Positions 53,913 to 63,431 of a stretch of 64,000 nucleotides of DNA are shown here, in pieces. Positions within the stretch are counted from its first letter, which is position 1. The number at the start of each line of letters is the position of its first letter. Source of the DNA: JAPOUP01 sp965201085 (lineage in GTDB: Bacteria; Pseudomonadota; Alphaproteobacteria; Rhodobacterales; Rhodobacteraceae). Position numbers and translations under genes: made by a program. The notes beneath the pieces were generated by a model, which worked only from the letters and a program-made list of their open reading frames with translations, searched no databases and was not told where the DNA came from. The stretch spans positions 186,001 through 250,000 of the forward strand of contig CBDAVS010000025.1 in assembly GCA_965201085.1 (NCBI GenBank), written 5' to 3'.

Positions 53913-55241
53913 ATGTCCACTACCCGCTTCGCACCCTCACCAACGGGTTATCTACATGTCGGCAACCTGCGAACCGCGCTGTTCAACTTTCTCATCGCGC
54001 GTAAGTCAGGTGGCACTTTCATCCTTCGCCTTGATGACACGGACGCCGAGCGGTCGAAGCCTGAATTCGCCGATGCGATCCTGAACGATCTGGAATGGCT
54101 GGGCCTGACCTGGGATCGGCTGGAGCGTCAGTCCGAGCGACTGCAGCGTTACGAAAGCGCGGCGGAGGAGCTGCGGAATCAGGAGCGGTTGTACGAAGCG
54201 TTTGAAACGCCGGCCGAGCTGGACCTGAAGCGCCGGAAACTGCTGAATATGGGCAGGCCACCCGTCTATGACCGTGCGGCACTCAATCTTTCCGATACGG
54301 AAAAGGAGATACTGCGCGCCGAACGGGGTCGGGGAGTCTGGCGTTTTCTCCTGGAGCGTGAACGGGTCGAGTGGAACGATGCCGTACTTGGAGAACTTGC
54401 CATCGATGCCGCCAGCGTGTCTGATCCGGTATTGATCCGGCGGGATGGACAGGTGCTCTACACACTCGCATCCGCTGTTGACGACGTAGAGATGGGTGTG
54501 ACGCATGTCGTACGCGGGTCAGACCATGTCACCAACACGGCAACGCAGATCCAGATCATCGGAGCGCTTGGCGGGGTTTCGCCGTCCTTCGCGCATCATT
54601 CGCTCCTGACCGGTCCTGAAGGGGAACCGCTGTCCAAACGCCTCGGTACCATCGCGTTGCGTGACCTGCGCGAGCGGGGTGTCGAACCGATGGCATTGCT
54701 TTCCCAGATGGCCCGGCTCGGATCCTCCGACCCGGTCGGGCTTCGTGGATCGATCGAGGACCTGGTAGCGGGTTTCGATATTTCGAGGTTTGGCGCCGCA
54801 CCCACCAAATTTGACGCGGAAGATCTTCGTCCGCTGACCGGTCGCTATCTGAGTGGACTGACGTTCGACGCGGTGGCGCGAGATGTTGCCTCGGCAGGCG
54901 TGCCGAAGCCTGTCGCCGAACGGTTCTGGGAGACCGTTCGCCATAACCTGGGAACGCGTCGGGAAATGGCGGAGTGGTGGGAACTGTTCCGTGACGGAGC
55001 CAAACCTATCGTGGATGACGCTGACCGGGAATTCGTGACCGAGGCTTTCGCCATGCTGCCGGAATTTCCTTTTGACACCGGTACATGGAATGCCTGGACC
55101 GCAGCGGTCAAGGAAAGAACGGGCCGCAAGGGCCGAAATCTGTTCATGCCGCTCCGCAAAGCCGTTACCGGGCGCGAGCGGGGCCCTGAAATGGCCGGAG
55201 TGATGGCTTTGCTTCAGAGACCGCCGCGGCTTGAGCGGTGA
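53913..55241 (+). CDS. gltX: Glutamate-tRNA ligase
   Basis: The 442-aa product is a class I aminoacyl-tRNA synthetase. The HIGH-equivalent lies in RFAPSPTGYLHVGNLRTAL, the KMSKS-equivalent in GEPLSKRLGT, and VVRGSDHVTNTATQIQI and FAHHSLL are typical of GltX. Alphaproteobacteria often have two GltX paralogues; the LSKRLG form and the 440-residue length fit the shorter one. ATG 53913 starts the conserved STTRFAPSPTG. The tRNA-Ala gene follows on the other strand, 113 bases beyond the stop. Confidence 0.94.
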   Translation: MSTTRFAPSPTGYLHVGNLRTALFNFLIARKSGGTFILRLDDTDAERSKPEFADAILNDLEWLGLTWDRLERQSERLQRYESAAEELRNQERLYEAFETPAELDLKRRKLLNMGRPPVYDRAALNLSDTEKEILRAERGRGVWRFLLERERVEWNDAVLGELAIDAASVSDPVLIRRDGQVLYTLASAVDDVEMGVTHVVRGSDHVTNTATQIQIIGALGGVSPSFAHHSLLTGPEGEPLSKRLGTIALRDLRERGVEPMALLSQMARLGSSDPVGLRGSIEDLVAGFDISRFGAAPTKFDAEDLRPLTGRYLSGLTFDAVARDVASAGVPKPVAERFWETVRHNLGTRREMAEWWELFRDGAKPIVDDADREFVTEAFAMLPEFPFDTGTWNAWTAAVKERTGRKGRNLFMPLRKAVTGRERGPEMAGVMALLQRPPRLER

Positions 55242-55354
55242 TGATCGGAATCCCCGGGAAGAGACGTGAAAGCCAGCGAGCGTCGTTAAGATCTCTGCGG
55301 TGCGCGAACAGTCCAGTTGCGGCGGTACGGATCGCAGCGGACTTCCCGGTTCTC

Positions 55355-55430
<76 letters not shown>

Positions 55431-55977
55431 ACGTCAATCGACCATGTGAGGGATTCCGCGCTTCCAGTCAAGCACGGATTCCCGTTTCGGCAAGACCGTC
55501 GCATCCGAAATCCAAAACCCGACTTTTTCGCGAATAGGTGTCATAATGCGGGATAGTCCCGGCTGCATCCGGTCCATGAAGGTGCGCGGCGGAGGAGGAC
55601 GACGGACGGTGACCGCTGACCGGTTCCGGGCTTCCGCAGATTTCCGGTCAACAAAACGGACCTGGAGTCGCCTGTGCGCCGGAGCCGCCACCTTTCGCGC
55701 CCGGTGGGCATGATGGTCGGTCTCCACCGGATACCCGACAGATGCAGGCGGGTCATACTATGCTCGGTCCTGGAAGCCAGATTCCCGGAATGACCCATTC
55801 AGCGTATGGCTGTCTTTGGTGAAACCGCGCTGCGCCGCATGCGAAAAGCCGCTTATCGGACCGCGCATTCACCCGCCGGAAACCGGAGATAGGCCAAGGT
55901 TGGCAGGTTGACCGTTAAAAGCCGTCAGATTCCATGCCCGTGACGGGAACCGTCCCGTATTTTTGGCATAGCGGAAT
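55431..55977. other. Intergenic stretch without a recognised gene
   Basis: About 550 bases separate the tRNA gene from the end of gcvP. No protein-like frame was found. Just beyond the gcvP stop on the minus strand there is a short stem (GACGG-TTC-CCGTC near 55935-55950) without a clear T-run. The promoter of the tRNA gene should lie just above 55430. Confidence 0.45.
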
Positions 55978-58896
55978 TCAAGCCGAAGAGCGAATCGGGC
56001 GCTCACCGGACGGCAATGGACGCTCGGCGCCGGCTTTGTTCCAGATCGCTTCCGATTCTTCCATGTGGTCCTCAAGCGGTGGGCAGGAGCAGACCAGGTG
56101 CCTGTCGCCATAGGTATTGTCCACCCTGTTGACCGGTGGCCAGTATTTATCCACCCGAAACGCGCCGGCCGGAAAACAGCCTTCCACCCTGCTGTATGGC
56201 CGGTCCCACTCATCGACCAGATCCTCGATTGTGTGCGGCGCGTGTTTCAACGGATTGCTATCGATGTCGAACTCGCCACTTTCGATGGCATGGATCTCGG
56301 CCCGGATGTTCAGCATCGCAGCGCAGAATCTGTCCAGCTCGGATTTGGTTTCCGATTCCGTGGGCTCAAGCATCAGAGTGCCGGCAACAGGCCAGCTCAT
56401 GGTCGGGGCGTGGAAGCCATTGTCCACCAAGCGCTTCGCGATATCATCCACGGTGACACCGGCGGACTCGGCAAAGGGGCGCATGTCCAGAATGCATTCA
56501 TGCGCGATGCGCCCGTTCCGTCCGGTGAACAGAACACTGTATGCGCCTTCGAGCCGTTTGGCGATGTAGTTGGCGTTGAGGATGGCGACCCTCGTTGCCT
56601 GCGTCAGGCCCTCGCCGCCCATGAGCAGCACATAAGCCCAGCTGATCGGAAGAATGGACGCCGACCCGTATGGCGCCGCGCCCACCGATCCTTCACCGCC
56701 TCCCGCTTCGGGATGCCCCGGCAGGAATGGCGCAAGATGCGACTTGACGCCGATCGGTCCCATTCCCGGGCCGCCGCCGCCATGCGGAATGCAGAATGTC
56801 TTGTGGAGATTCAGATGGCTTACATCGCCCCCGATCCTGCCCGGTTTCACCAGGCCGACAAGCGCGTTGAGGTTCGCGCCGTCAAGGTAGACCTGACCTC
56901 CATGCTCGTGGGTGATCGAGCAGACATCACGCACCGTTTCCTCGAATACACCATGGGTGGAGGGGTAAGTGATCATGCAGGCGGCCAGGTTGTCGCCGGC
57001 CGCCGCGGCCTTGGCGCGGAAGTCCTCGATATCTATGTCACCGTTCTCCGCGGACTTCACGACCACAACATCCATTCCCGCCATCTGGGCGCTTGCGGGG
57101 TTGGTGCCGTGGGCGCTCATGGGAATCAGGCAGATGCGGCGGTGTCCCTCGCCTTTCGCACGGTGATAGGCGGCGATGGTCAGCAGGCCGGCGTATTCGC
57201 CCTGAGCCCCGGAATTCGGCTGCATGGACATCGCGTCGTATCCGGTGAGACCACAGAGTTTGGCTGAAAGATCATCCAGCATTTCCCGGTATCCCTCGAT
57301 CTGGTCGGCGGGAGCGAAGGGGTGAATGTTGCAGAATTCCGGCCAGGTGATCGCAGCCATTTCGACGGCGGCGTTGAGTTTCATCGTGCAGGATCCGAGC
57401 GGGATCATCGCCCGGTCGAGCGCCAGATCACGGTCGGCCAGACGCCGCATGTAGCGCATCATTTCGGTTTCGGCGCGATTCATGTGAAACACCGGGTGCA
57501 CAAGATACGGTGTCCTGCGGTGCAGATGTTCCGGGACGCGGTATTCCACTATGGCATCCGCCCTTCGGTCGTGGATTCCAAAGGCTCGCCAGAGCCGTTC
57601 GATGGTCTCCGACCGCGTCGCTTCGTCGAGCGCGATTCCAATTCGGTCGTCACCGATGCGGCGCAGATTGATCCGCTCGCGCGCGGCGGCATCGATGATG
57701 GTGCCCTGAAGTGCGCCCACCCTGACGGTTACGGTGTCGAAGAACGCTTCGGGTTCAACCCTGAACCCTCTCTCTTCAAGTCCTTTCGCCGCCCGCACCG
57801 CCTTGCTGTGGATCCGCTGCGCTATGGCTTTCAGCCCTTCGGGCCCGTGAAACACTGCGTAAAATCCCGCCATTACAGCGAGGAGCGCCTGTGCCGTACA
57901 GACATTCGATGTGGCTTTCTCGCGCCGGATGTGCTGTTCACGCGCCTGCAGCGAGAGCCGGTAGGCCTTGTTGCCCCGAGTGTCGACGCTAACCCCGACA
58001 AGCCTTCCTGGCATGGCGCGTTTATGCGCGTCACGGCAGGCCATATAGGCCGCATGCGGGCCACCGTATCCCATTGGAACACCGAACCGCTGGGTGGAGC
58101 CGACGGCGATGTCAGCTCCCATTGCGCTAGGTTCCTTCAGCAGGGTCAGCGCCATGGGATCCGCGATCATGATTCCGAGCGCCTTCACATTGTGAAGGGC
58201 CGTGATCTGAGCGGTGAAGTCCCGCACATCGCCGTAGGTGCCCGGATACTGGAAGATTGCGCCAAACAGCCCGTCCGACTGCATCTCGTTGGGTTCACCG
58301 ATCTCGATTTCTATGCCCAGCGGCACCGCGCGGGTCCGCATCACCGCGATGTTCTGGGGATGGCAGTTCGCATCGATGAAGAACTTAGCTGCCTTTGATC
58401 TGGAAACGCGCTGCGCCATTGCCATGGCTTCCGCAGCCGCGGTCGCTTCGTCCAGAAGAGAGGCGTTGGCGATCTCAAGGCCGGTCAGGTCGCAGACCAT
58501 AGTCTGGAAATTCAAAAGGGCTTCCAGCCGGCCTTGGCTGATCTCCGGCTGGTAAGGTGTATAGGCTGTGTACCACGCCGGATTCTCCAGTATGTTCCGC
58601 TGGATCGCCGGGGGCGTGACCGTGCCGTAATAGCCCTGGCCGATCATTGTCGAGAATACCCGGTTTTTCCTGGCGACCTGTCGCATGTGATGGAGAAGCT
58701 GACGTTCCGATTTGGGCTCACCGAAATCGAGCGGCTCTTTCTGGCGGATCGACTGCGGTACGGTCTGGTCGATCAGCTGGTCCAGAGATTCCGCACCGAT
58801 GACAGCAAGCATCTTCTCCATCTCGAACGGAGAGGGGCCGATATGGCGGCGGTTGGCGAAATCGTATGGGCGGTAATCTGTAGGGGTAAACGGCAT
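55978..58896 (-). CDS. gcvP: Glycine dehydrogenase (decarboxylating), P protein
   Basis: The 972-aa product is the single-chain P protein of the glycine cleavage system. The PLP-Lys is in HLNLHKTFCIPHGGGGPGMGP in the C-terminal half. RHIGPSPFEMEKMLAVIG starts the N-terminal half, GQGYYGTVTPPAIQRN and NASLLDEATAAAEAM follow, and SCTMKLNAAVEM lies in the second half. It decarboxylates glycine and passes aminomethyl to GcvH lipoate. The gene order gcvT-gcvH-gcvP on the minus strand is the usual operon; the gap from gcvH is 106 bases. Confidence 0.97.
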   Translation of the reverse strand: MPFTPTDYRPYDFANRRHIGPSPFEMEKMLAVIGAESLDQLIDQTVPQSIRQKEPLDFGEPKSERQLLHHMRQVARKNRVFSTMIGQGYYGTVTPPAIQRNILENPAWYTAYTPYQPEISQGRLEALLNFQTMVCDLTGLEIANASLLDEATAAAEAMAMAQRVSRSKAAKFFIDANCHPQNIAVMRTRAVPLGIEIEIGEPNEMQSDGLFGAIFQYPGTYGDVRDFTAQITALHNVKALGIMIADPMALTLLKEPSAMGADIAVGSTQRFGVPMGYGGPHAAYMACRDAHKRAMPGRLVGVSVDTRGNKAYRLSLQAREQHIRREKATSNVCTAQALLAVMAGFYAVFHGPEGLKAIAQRIHSKAVRAAKGLEERGFRVEPEAFFDTVTVRVGALQGTIIDAAARERINLRRIGDDRIGIALDEATRSETIERLWRAFGIHDRRADAIVEYRVPEHLHRRTPYLVHPVFHMNRAETEMMRYMRRLADRDLALDRAMIPLGSCTMKLNAAVEMAAITWPEFCNIHPFAPADQIEGYREMLDDLSAKLCGLTGYDAMSMQPNSGAQGEYAGLLTIAAYHRAKGEGHRRICLIPMSAHGTNPASAQMAGMDVVVVKSAENGDIDIEDFRAKAAAAGDNLAACMITYPSTHGVFEETVRDVCSITHEHGGQVYLDGANLNALVGLVKPGRIGGDVSHLNLHKTFCIPHGGGGPGMGPIGVKSHLAPFLPGHPEAGGGEGSVGAAPYGSASILPISWAYVLLMGGEGLTQATRVAILNANYIAKRLEGAYSVLFTGRNGRIAHECILDMRPFAESAGVTVDDIAKRLVDNGFHAPTMSWPVAGTLMLEPTESETKSELDRFCAAMLNIRAEIHAIESGEFDIDSNPLKHAPHTIEDLVDEWDRPYSRVEGCFPAGAFRVDKYWPPVNRVDNTYGDRHLVCSCPPLEDHMEESEAIWNKAGAERPLPSGERPIRSSA

Positions 58897-59002
58897 ATCT
58901 CGCTCCGTTCAATACACGTAATTACATCGGACCTCCCGGACGGGAGGTGGATCACCTCGTTTCGGGCGGGCTTTTCTCAGGTCCTGACCGATAGCAGACG
59001 CC

Positions 59003-59362
59003 TTAACCCACGAATTCCTCGTATTGAGCTTCATTCATCAGACCATCCAAGGCCGACATATCGGCGACGGTCATCCTGAAGAACCAGGCGTCGCCCATGG
59101 CGTCTTCGTTCACCTTTTCAGGATTTCCCTCGATCGCGCCGTTGACCTCGACGATCTCGCCATCGACCGGCGCGGTTATTTCGGAGGCGGCCTTGACGGA
59201 TTCAATCACCGCCACCTCATCCCCCTTCGCGACCTTGGTGCCGGGTTCGGGAAGTTCCACAAAGACCACGTCGCCAAGCTGTTCGCTCGCATGTTCGGTG
59301 ATGCCGATGGTCACAAGCTCGCCATCGACTCGAAGCCATTCGTGTTCCTCAGTGAATTTCAT
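59003..59362 (-). CDS. gcvH: Glycine cleavage system H protein
   Basis: The 119-aa product starts MKFTEEHEWLRVDGE. It carries the lipoylated Lys in AVIESVKAASEITAPVDGEI (Lys57) and ends with the acidic AQYEEFVG. It shuttles the aminomethyl group between P, T and L proteins. Its ATG overlaps the gcvT stop (ATGA), so the two are coupled. Length is slightly short but typical of Rhodobacterales. Confidence 0.97.
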   Translation of the reverse strand: MKFTEEHEWLRVDGELVTIGITEHASEQLGDVVFVELPEPGTKVAKGDEVAVIESVKAASEITAPVDGEIVEVNGAIEGNPEKVNEDAMGDAWFFRMTVADMSALDGLMNEAQYEEFVG

Positions 59363-60510
59363 GTTTCTCTCCCGTATTTTCGGCGTTTGAACTCCGCTGC
59401 CCTGAACGGCAGGTTCACGATCCTGGCTGGCATGCGTCTGCCGCGGACCTCTCCGAATACAACCGTGTCCGGCTGGCTGTTCCCGAACGGGACATACCCC
59501 ATGGATATCGGTCGCTCAATGCTGGGTCCAAACGCACCTGACGTAACTTTCCCGATTGGCTCCCCGGCTTCAGTCGCCGCGTAGATCGGAGTGCCGGACC
59601 GCATTGGCGCCCGCCCATCGGGCAGCAGGCCGACCCGCCGGCGTCCGGCGCCATCGGACAGCTCCTTCAGGATTCGATCCGCACCGGGGAATCCACCTTC
59701 GCGCACTCCGCCTGCGCGTCGCACTTTCTGCATCGCCCATTCCAGAGCGGCCTCGACCGGGCTTGTCGTGGCGTCGATATCGTTGCCATAAAGGCATAGA
59801 CCGGCTTCAAGTCTCAGCGAGTCCCGAGCCCCGAGGCCGATGGGTTCCACACTTTGATGCGCCAGGAGCGCTCTTGCGAAGGTCTCGGTGTGCTCTTCGG
59901 GCACGGATATCTCAAAGCCGTCCTCGCCGGTATAGCCTGATCGCGATATCCAGAGTTCGCCAAAGTCCGACTCCACCAACGCTACATCCATGAACCGCAT
60001 AGCCGCGACTTTTGGAACGATGCCGAGCATCACCGCTTCCGACCCGGGACCCTGAAGAGCCAGAAGCGCCCGATCGGTCACTTCCTCGATTTCACATGTC
60101 GCTGACAGATGCGTCTGCATATGTGCGATGTCACCCGCCCTGCAGGCCGCGTTGACGACCAGAAACAGGTGATCGCCCCGGTTCGCGACCATAAGGTCGT
60201 CAATTATGCCACCTTCCTGATTGGTAAAGAGAGCGTATCGCTGACGGTTTTTGGCAAGTCCCAGAAGGCATGCCGGCACCAGCGATTCCAGCGCTTTCGC
60301 CGCATCCTGCGGAACGCCGGATTTCGGATGCAACAGCACCTGACCCATATGACTTACGTCGAACAGTCCTGCCGCGGAGCGGCAGTGCAGATGTTCTTTC
60401 ATCACGCCTGGGCCATACTGCACCGGCATTTCGTAACCGGCGAACGGCACGGTTTTTGCTCCAAGCTCCCTGTGGAGGTCAAATAGACACGTTCTGTTCA
60501 AATTGGACAT
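59359..60510 (-). CDS. gcvT: Aminomethyltransferase, glycine cleavage T protein
   Basis: The 383-aa product transfers the methylene group from GcvH to tetrahydrofolate and releases ammonia. Family signatures are FAGYEMPVQY, GLFDVSHMGQV, LLALQGPGSEAVM, SRSGYTGEDGFEISV and GLGARDSLRLEAGLCLYGND. ATG 60510 begins MSNLNRTCLFDLH; the frame open further upstream is not family-like. It is the first gene of the operon. I looked for a glycine riboswitch before it and found none. Confidence 0.95.
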   Translation of the reverse strand: MSNLNRTCLFDLHRELGAKTVPFAGYEMPVQYGPGVMKEHLHCRSAAGLFDVSHMGQVLLHPKSGVPQDAAKALESLVPACLLGLAKNRQRYALFTNQEGGIIDDLMVANRGDHLFLVVNAACRAGDIAHMQTHLSATCEIEEVTDRALLALQGPGSEAVMLGIVPKVAAMRFMDVALVESDFGELWISRSGYTGEDGFEISVPEEHTETFARALLAHQSVEPIGLGARDSLRLEAGLCLYGNDIDATTSPVEAALEWAMQKVRRAGGVREGGFPGADRILKELSDGAGRRRVGLLPDGRAPMRSGTPIYAATEAGEPIGKVTSGAFGPSIERPISMGYVPFGNSQPDTVVFGEVRGRRMPARIVNLPFRAAEFKRRKYGRET

Positions 60511-60862
60511 GCAATTCGTACCTCTATTCCATCGGGCCGCTGGAGTCCGAATTTCCGGCGGCATCGCTTTTCGGGGCATATTTTGACATTTCGCGTGCAA
60601 TGTCGAATCAGCAGGTCACCGTGTTCAACAGATCTGGGACGAATCCATCGATTCCAAGCGGCAAGACACGCAAATCAAAGATTTGCGATGGATGCGATGC
60701 GTGACTTACATGTGAAATTTTCCCGGAGGATACGTTTCCGAAAATCCGCTCCATGGGAGGTGCCGTGCGGATATTCCAACTTTTCATGGCGGATGGCTGC
60801 CCTGCCTTGAAAACCACCACGGCGGGCGGTATGCGACCGCCATCCGTCGCAGGGGATTACGT
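60511..60862. promoter_or_regulatory. Divergent promoter region between gcvT and gatC
   Basis: This 352-base gap must drive the gcv operon leftward and gatC-gatA rightward. It contains a palindrome at 60669-60687 and no recognisable glycine riboswitch core. Exact promoter elements could not be assigned. Confidence 0.55.
60669..60687. repeat. Perfect 8-bp palindrome with 3-base spacer
   Basis: CGCAAATC-AAA-GATTTGCG. The position, about midway between the divergent gcvT and gatC genes, suits an operator or a small hairpin. GATG-type direct repeats follow it. The binding protein is unknown. Confidence 0.5.
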
Positions 60863-61150
60863 ATGTCGATCAATCTGCAGCAGGCCTCCGATGTGGCGAA
60901 GCTGGCCCGCATCAAGGTGGAGGATCACGCGCTCCCGGTCATGGCGCGTGAATTCAACGATATTCTGGGTTTCATCGAGCAACTCAACGAAGTGGACGTT
61001 GAGGGTGTGGAACCTATGGTTTCGGTTACACCCATGCGGCTGAGGCGTCGGTCCGATACGGTTACGGATGGAAATATCCAGGATCTGGTACTGTCTAACG
61101 CCGCAGATGCCCGCGAGGGTTTCTTCGCGGTTCCGAAGGTGGTCGAATGA
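60863..61150 (+). CDS. gatC: Aspartyl/glutamyl-tRNA amidotransferase subunit C
   Basis: The 95-aa product has the GatC pattern DVAKLARIKVEDHALP, EFNDILGFIEQLNEVDVEGVEPM and ADAREGFFAVPKVVE. It stabilises GatA within the GatCAB complex, which converts Glu-tRNA(Gln) to Gln-tRNA(Gln), and Asp-tRNA(Asn) where needed. The stop overlaps the gatA start by 4 bases (ATGA). Confidence 0.95.
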   Translation: MSINLQQASDVAKLARIKVEDHALPVMAREFNDILGFIEQLNEVDVEGVEPMVSVTPMRLRRRSDTVTDGNIQDLVLSNAADAREGFFAVPKVVE

Positions 61151-62640
61151 CGGGGAACCTTCCAGCGCTGACAATCTCCGAAGCGAGAACGCGGCTGCGG
61201 GTGGGGGAGATCAGAGCCGTCGAGTTGGTTGAAGCCTGTCTGTTGGAGATCGATGCCACCGACACCCTGAACGCTTTCGTGCATCGAACCCCGGAGATCG
61301 CGATCGAACGGGCGAATGCGGCCGATGCGCGGATCATGACGGGTGAAGCACCGTCGATGTGCGGCATTCCGATCGGGATCAAGGATCTCTTCTGCACCAA
61401 GGGTGTGCCAAGCCAGGCGGCGAGCCGCATTCTTGAAGGGTTCGTCCCTGAATATGAGTCGACGGTGACTCGGAACCTTTTCGATGCGGGTTCCGTCATG
61501 CTCGGCAAGCTGAACATGGACGAGTTTGCCATGGGCTCCAGCAATGAGACCTCGGTCTACGGTAACGCCGTAAACCCGTGGAGGCGGACCAATGACGACA
61601 CACCCCTGACCCCCGGCGGCTCTTCCGGCGGTTCGGCCACCGCCGTGGCGGCCGATCTCTGTCTTGCCGCGACCGGTACGGATACCGGCGGTTCGATCCG
61701 GCAGCCTGCCGCATTCACCGGCATAACGGGGCTCAAACCCACTTACGGACGCTGTTCGCGCTGGGGAATCGTCGCCTTCGCGTCATCGTTGGATCAGGCC
61801 GGACCAATGACGAAGACCGTGCGTGACGCGGCGATCATGCTTGGCGCCATGGCCGGACATGATCCAATGGATTCGACTTCGGTCGATCTCGCCGTACCGG
61901 ATTTCGAGGCGGCGCTGACCGGTGACATACGGGGCCGGAAAATCGGGCTTCCGAGGGAATATCGTGTCGAGGGAATTCCCAAGGACATCGAGAGGCTTTG
62001 GTCAGCCGGTGCGGAGATGCTGCGCGATGCCGGCGCCCACATTGTCGACATTTCTCTGCCGCACACCAAATATGCGTTGCCCGCTTACTACGTTATCGCT
62101 CCGGCGGAGGCGTCATCGAACCTCGCGCGTTACGATGGGGTAAGGTATGGTCGTCGGGCCAAGCAGGACGAGTGCGGTGGCGTTAATGAGATGTATGAAA
62201 ACACCCGTGCCGAAGGTTTCGGACCCGAAGTGCAGCGGCGGGTCATGATCGGAACCTACGTGCTGAGTGCGGGATTTTACGATGCGTATTATAATCGGGC
62301 CCGACGGGTGCGGGCACTGATCAAACGTGACTTCGAGACGGTATTCGCGGACGGAATAGATGCGATACTGACACCCGCAACACCTTCATCCGCATTCGGT
62401 CTAGGTGAGTTGATCGATGCCGATCCGGTGCGGATGTATCTCAACGATATTTTTACGGTGACCGTGAACCTTGCCGGTCTTCCCGGGATCTCGGTTCCGG
62501 TTGGCCTTGACGCTGACGGGTTGCCGCTCGGGCTTCAGCTGATTGGCAGGCCCTGGGAGGAGGGAGATCTTCTGAACCATGCCTACGCGCTTGAAAGAGC
62601 GGCGGACTTCGCATCCAAACCGGATCACTGGTGGAAATGA
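61147..62640 (+). CDS. gatA: Aspartyl/glutamyl-tRNA amidotransferase subunit A
   Basis: The 497-aa product is an amidase-signature hydrolase that releases ammonia from glutamine for GatB. The Ser-cisSer-Lys set is in GIPIGIKDLFC (Lys), TPGGSSGGSATAVAADL (cis-Ser) and TDTGGSIRQPAAF (nucleophile Ser). GLKPTYGRCSRWGIVAFASS follows as usual. Full length, no anomalies. gatB is not nearby in this window. It ends overlapping the start of the excalibur-type gene. Confidence 0.96.
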   Translation: MTGNLPALTISEARTRLRVGEIRAVELVEACLLEIDATDTLNAFVHRTPEIAIERANAADARIMTGEAPSMCGIPIGIKDLFCTKGVPSQAASRILEGFVPEYESTVTRNLFDAGSVMLGKLNMDEFAMGSSNETSVYGNAVNPWRRTNDDTPLTPGGSSGGSATAVAADLCLAATGTDTGGSIRQPAAFTGITGLKPTYGRCSRWGIVAFASSLDQAGPMTKTVRDAAIMLGAMAGHDPMDSTSVDLAVPDFEAALTGDIRGRKIGLPREYRVEGIPKDIERLWSAGAEMLRDAGAHIVDISLPHTKYALPAYYVIAPAEASSNLARYDGVRYGRRAKQDECGGVNEMYENTRAEGFGPEVQRRVMIGTYVLSAGFYDAYYNRARRVRALIKRDFETVFADGIDAILTPATPSSAFGLGELIDADPVRMYLNDIFTVTVNLAGLPGISVPVGLDADGLPLGLQLIGRPWEEGDLLNHAYALERAADFASKPDHWWK

Positions 62641-63431
62641 CTGTGGTGTCGAAACGAACGGTGATTGGGCCGATGCGTCGGTTTGCTCTTGTTTTGGGTT
62701 CCGTAGCGTTGATGGGATGCGAACCGGTTCCGGAGACGGGTATCGACGGGATTGATGTCCGTGCGCCCGACGGCCTGGTGGATGTGTCCACCGACGAAGT
62801 AGTCGAAGACGAGCACGACGTAGATTCGGAAACTTTGGGTGATTCCGTTGAGCCATCACAAGATGCTACGCCTGTAACGGTAGAGTTCGCGACCGCTGAA
62901 GGGGAAGGGGTTCCTTCAGAGCAGGGGAAAGAAAGTGTCGATGGTCTGCCGGAACAGGAAGTCGATGGTGTCGCCGATGATTCGGAGGATGCGGCCGAAG
63001 ATGTGGCGCTTCTGGACCAGGATTTGGATCCGAACGGAATTTCCGATGAGCAGGACTTCGACGCGGTATCGAACAGGCAGACCATTGAAAGCGATGCCGC
63101 CCGGCTGAGGGCGCAGCGCGAGGCGTATCTTGAGATCAGACTCGATCAATTGCCGGAGCGCGGTGAAAAGAATCCACCGAGTGTCGTGGAATTCGCCCTC
63201 TCTACGAGCAATTCGGTCGGCGAAAAGGTCTGGTCCCGAAGCGGAATATTGTCGCGGAGACGGTACCAGACAAACTGCAGCGGCTATGCGAGGGCGGAAT
63301 TGGCGCAGGAAGCGTTTCTGGCGAATGGCGGGCCACAGCGGAACTGGCAAGGCCTGGACCCTGATGGGGATGGCTTTGCGTGCGGATGGGATCCGGCACC
63401 GTTCCGGAACAGCATGGCATCTGGCGGGTGA
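62637..63431 (+). CDS. Putative lipoprotein with a C-terminal excalibur-like domain
   Basis: ATG 62637 overlaps the gatA stop, while ATG 62673 (MRRFALVLGSVALMGC) starts a clean lipoprotein signal with Cys after LMG. A long acidic, low-complexity stretch follows (residues about 30-150, rich in Asp, Glu, Val, Ser). The last 50 residues are excalibur-like: RYQTNCSGYARAELAQEAF, then LDPDGDGFACGWDP, a DxDxDGxxC calcium-site pattern. Such domains occur on secreted surface proteins. It overlaps the next gene by 4 bases (GTGA). The function is unknown; linkage to an amidase suggests cell-envelope work. Confidence 0.75.
   Translation: MTVVSKRTVIGPMRRFALVLGSVALMGCEPVPETGIDGIDVRAPDGLVDVSTDEVVEDEHDVDSETLGDSVEPSQDATPVTVEFATAEGEGVPSEQGKESVDGLPEQEVDGVADDSEDAAEDVALLDQDLDPNGISDEQDFDAVSNRQTIESDAARLRAQREAYLEIRLDQLPERGEKNPPSVVEFALSTSNSVGEKVWSRSGILSRRRYQTNCSGYARAELAQEAFLANGGPQRNWQGLDPDGDGFACGWDPAPFRNSMASGG

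Noticed and set aside
60511..60720. Possible glycine riboswitch upstream of gcvT
   Set aside because: The conserved core segments of the aptamer were not found on the minus strand by eye.
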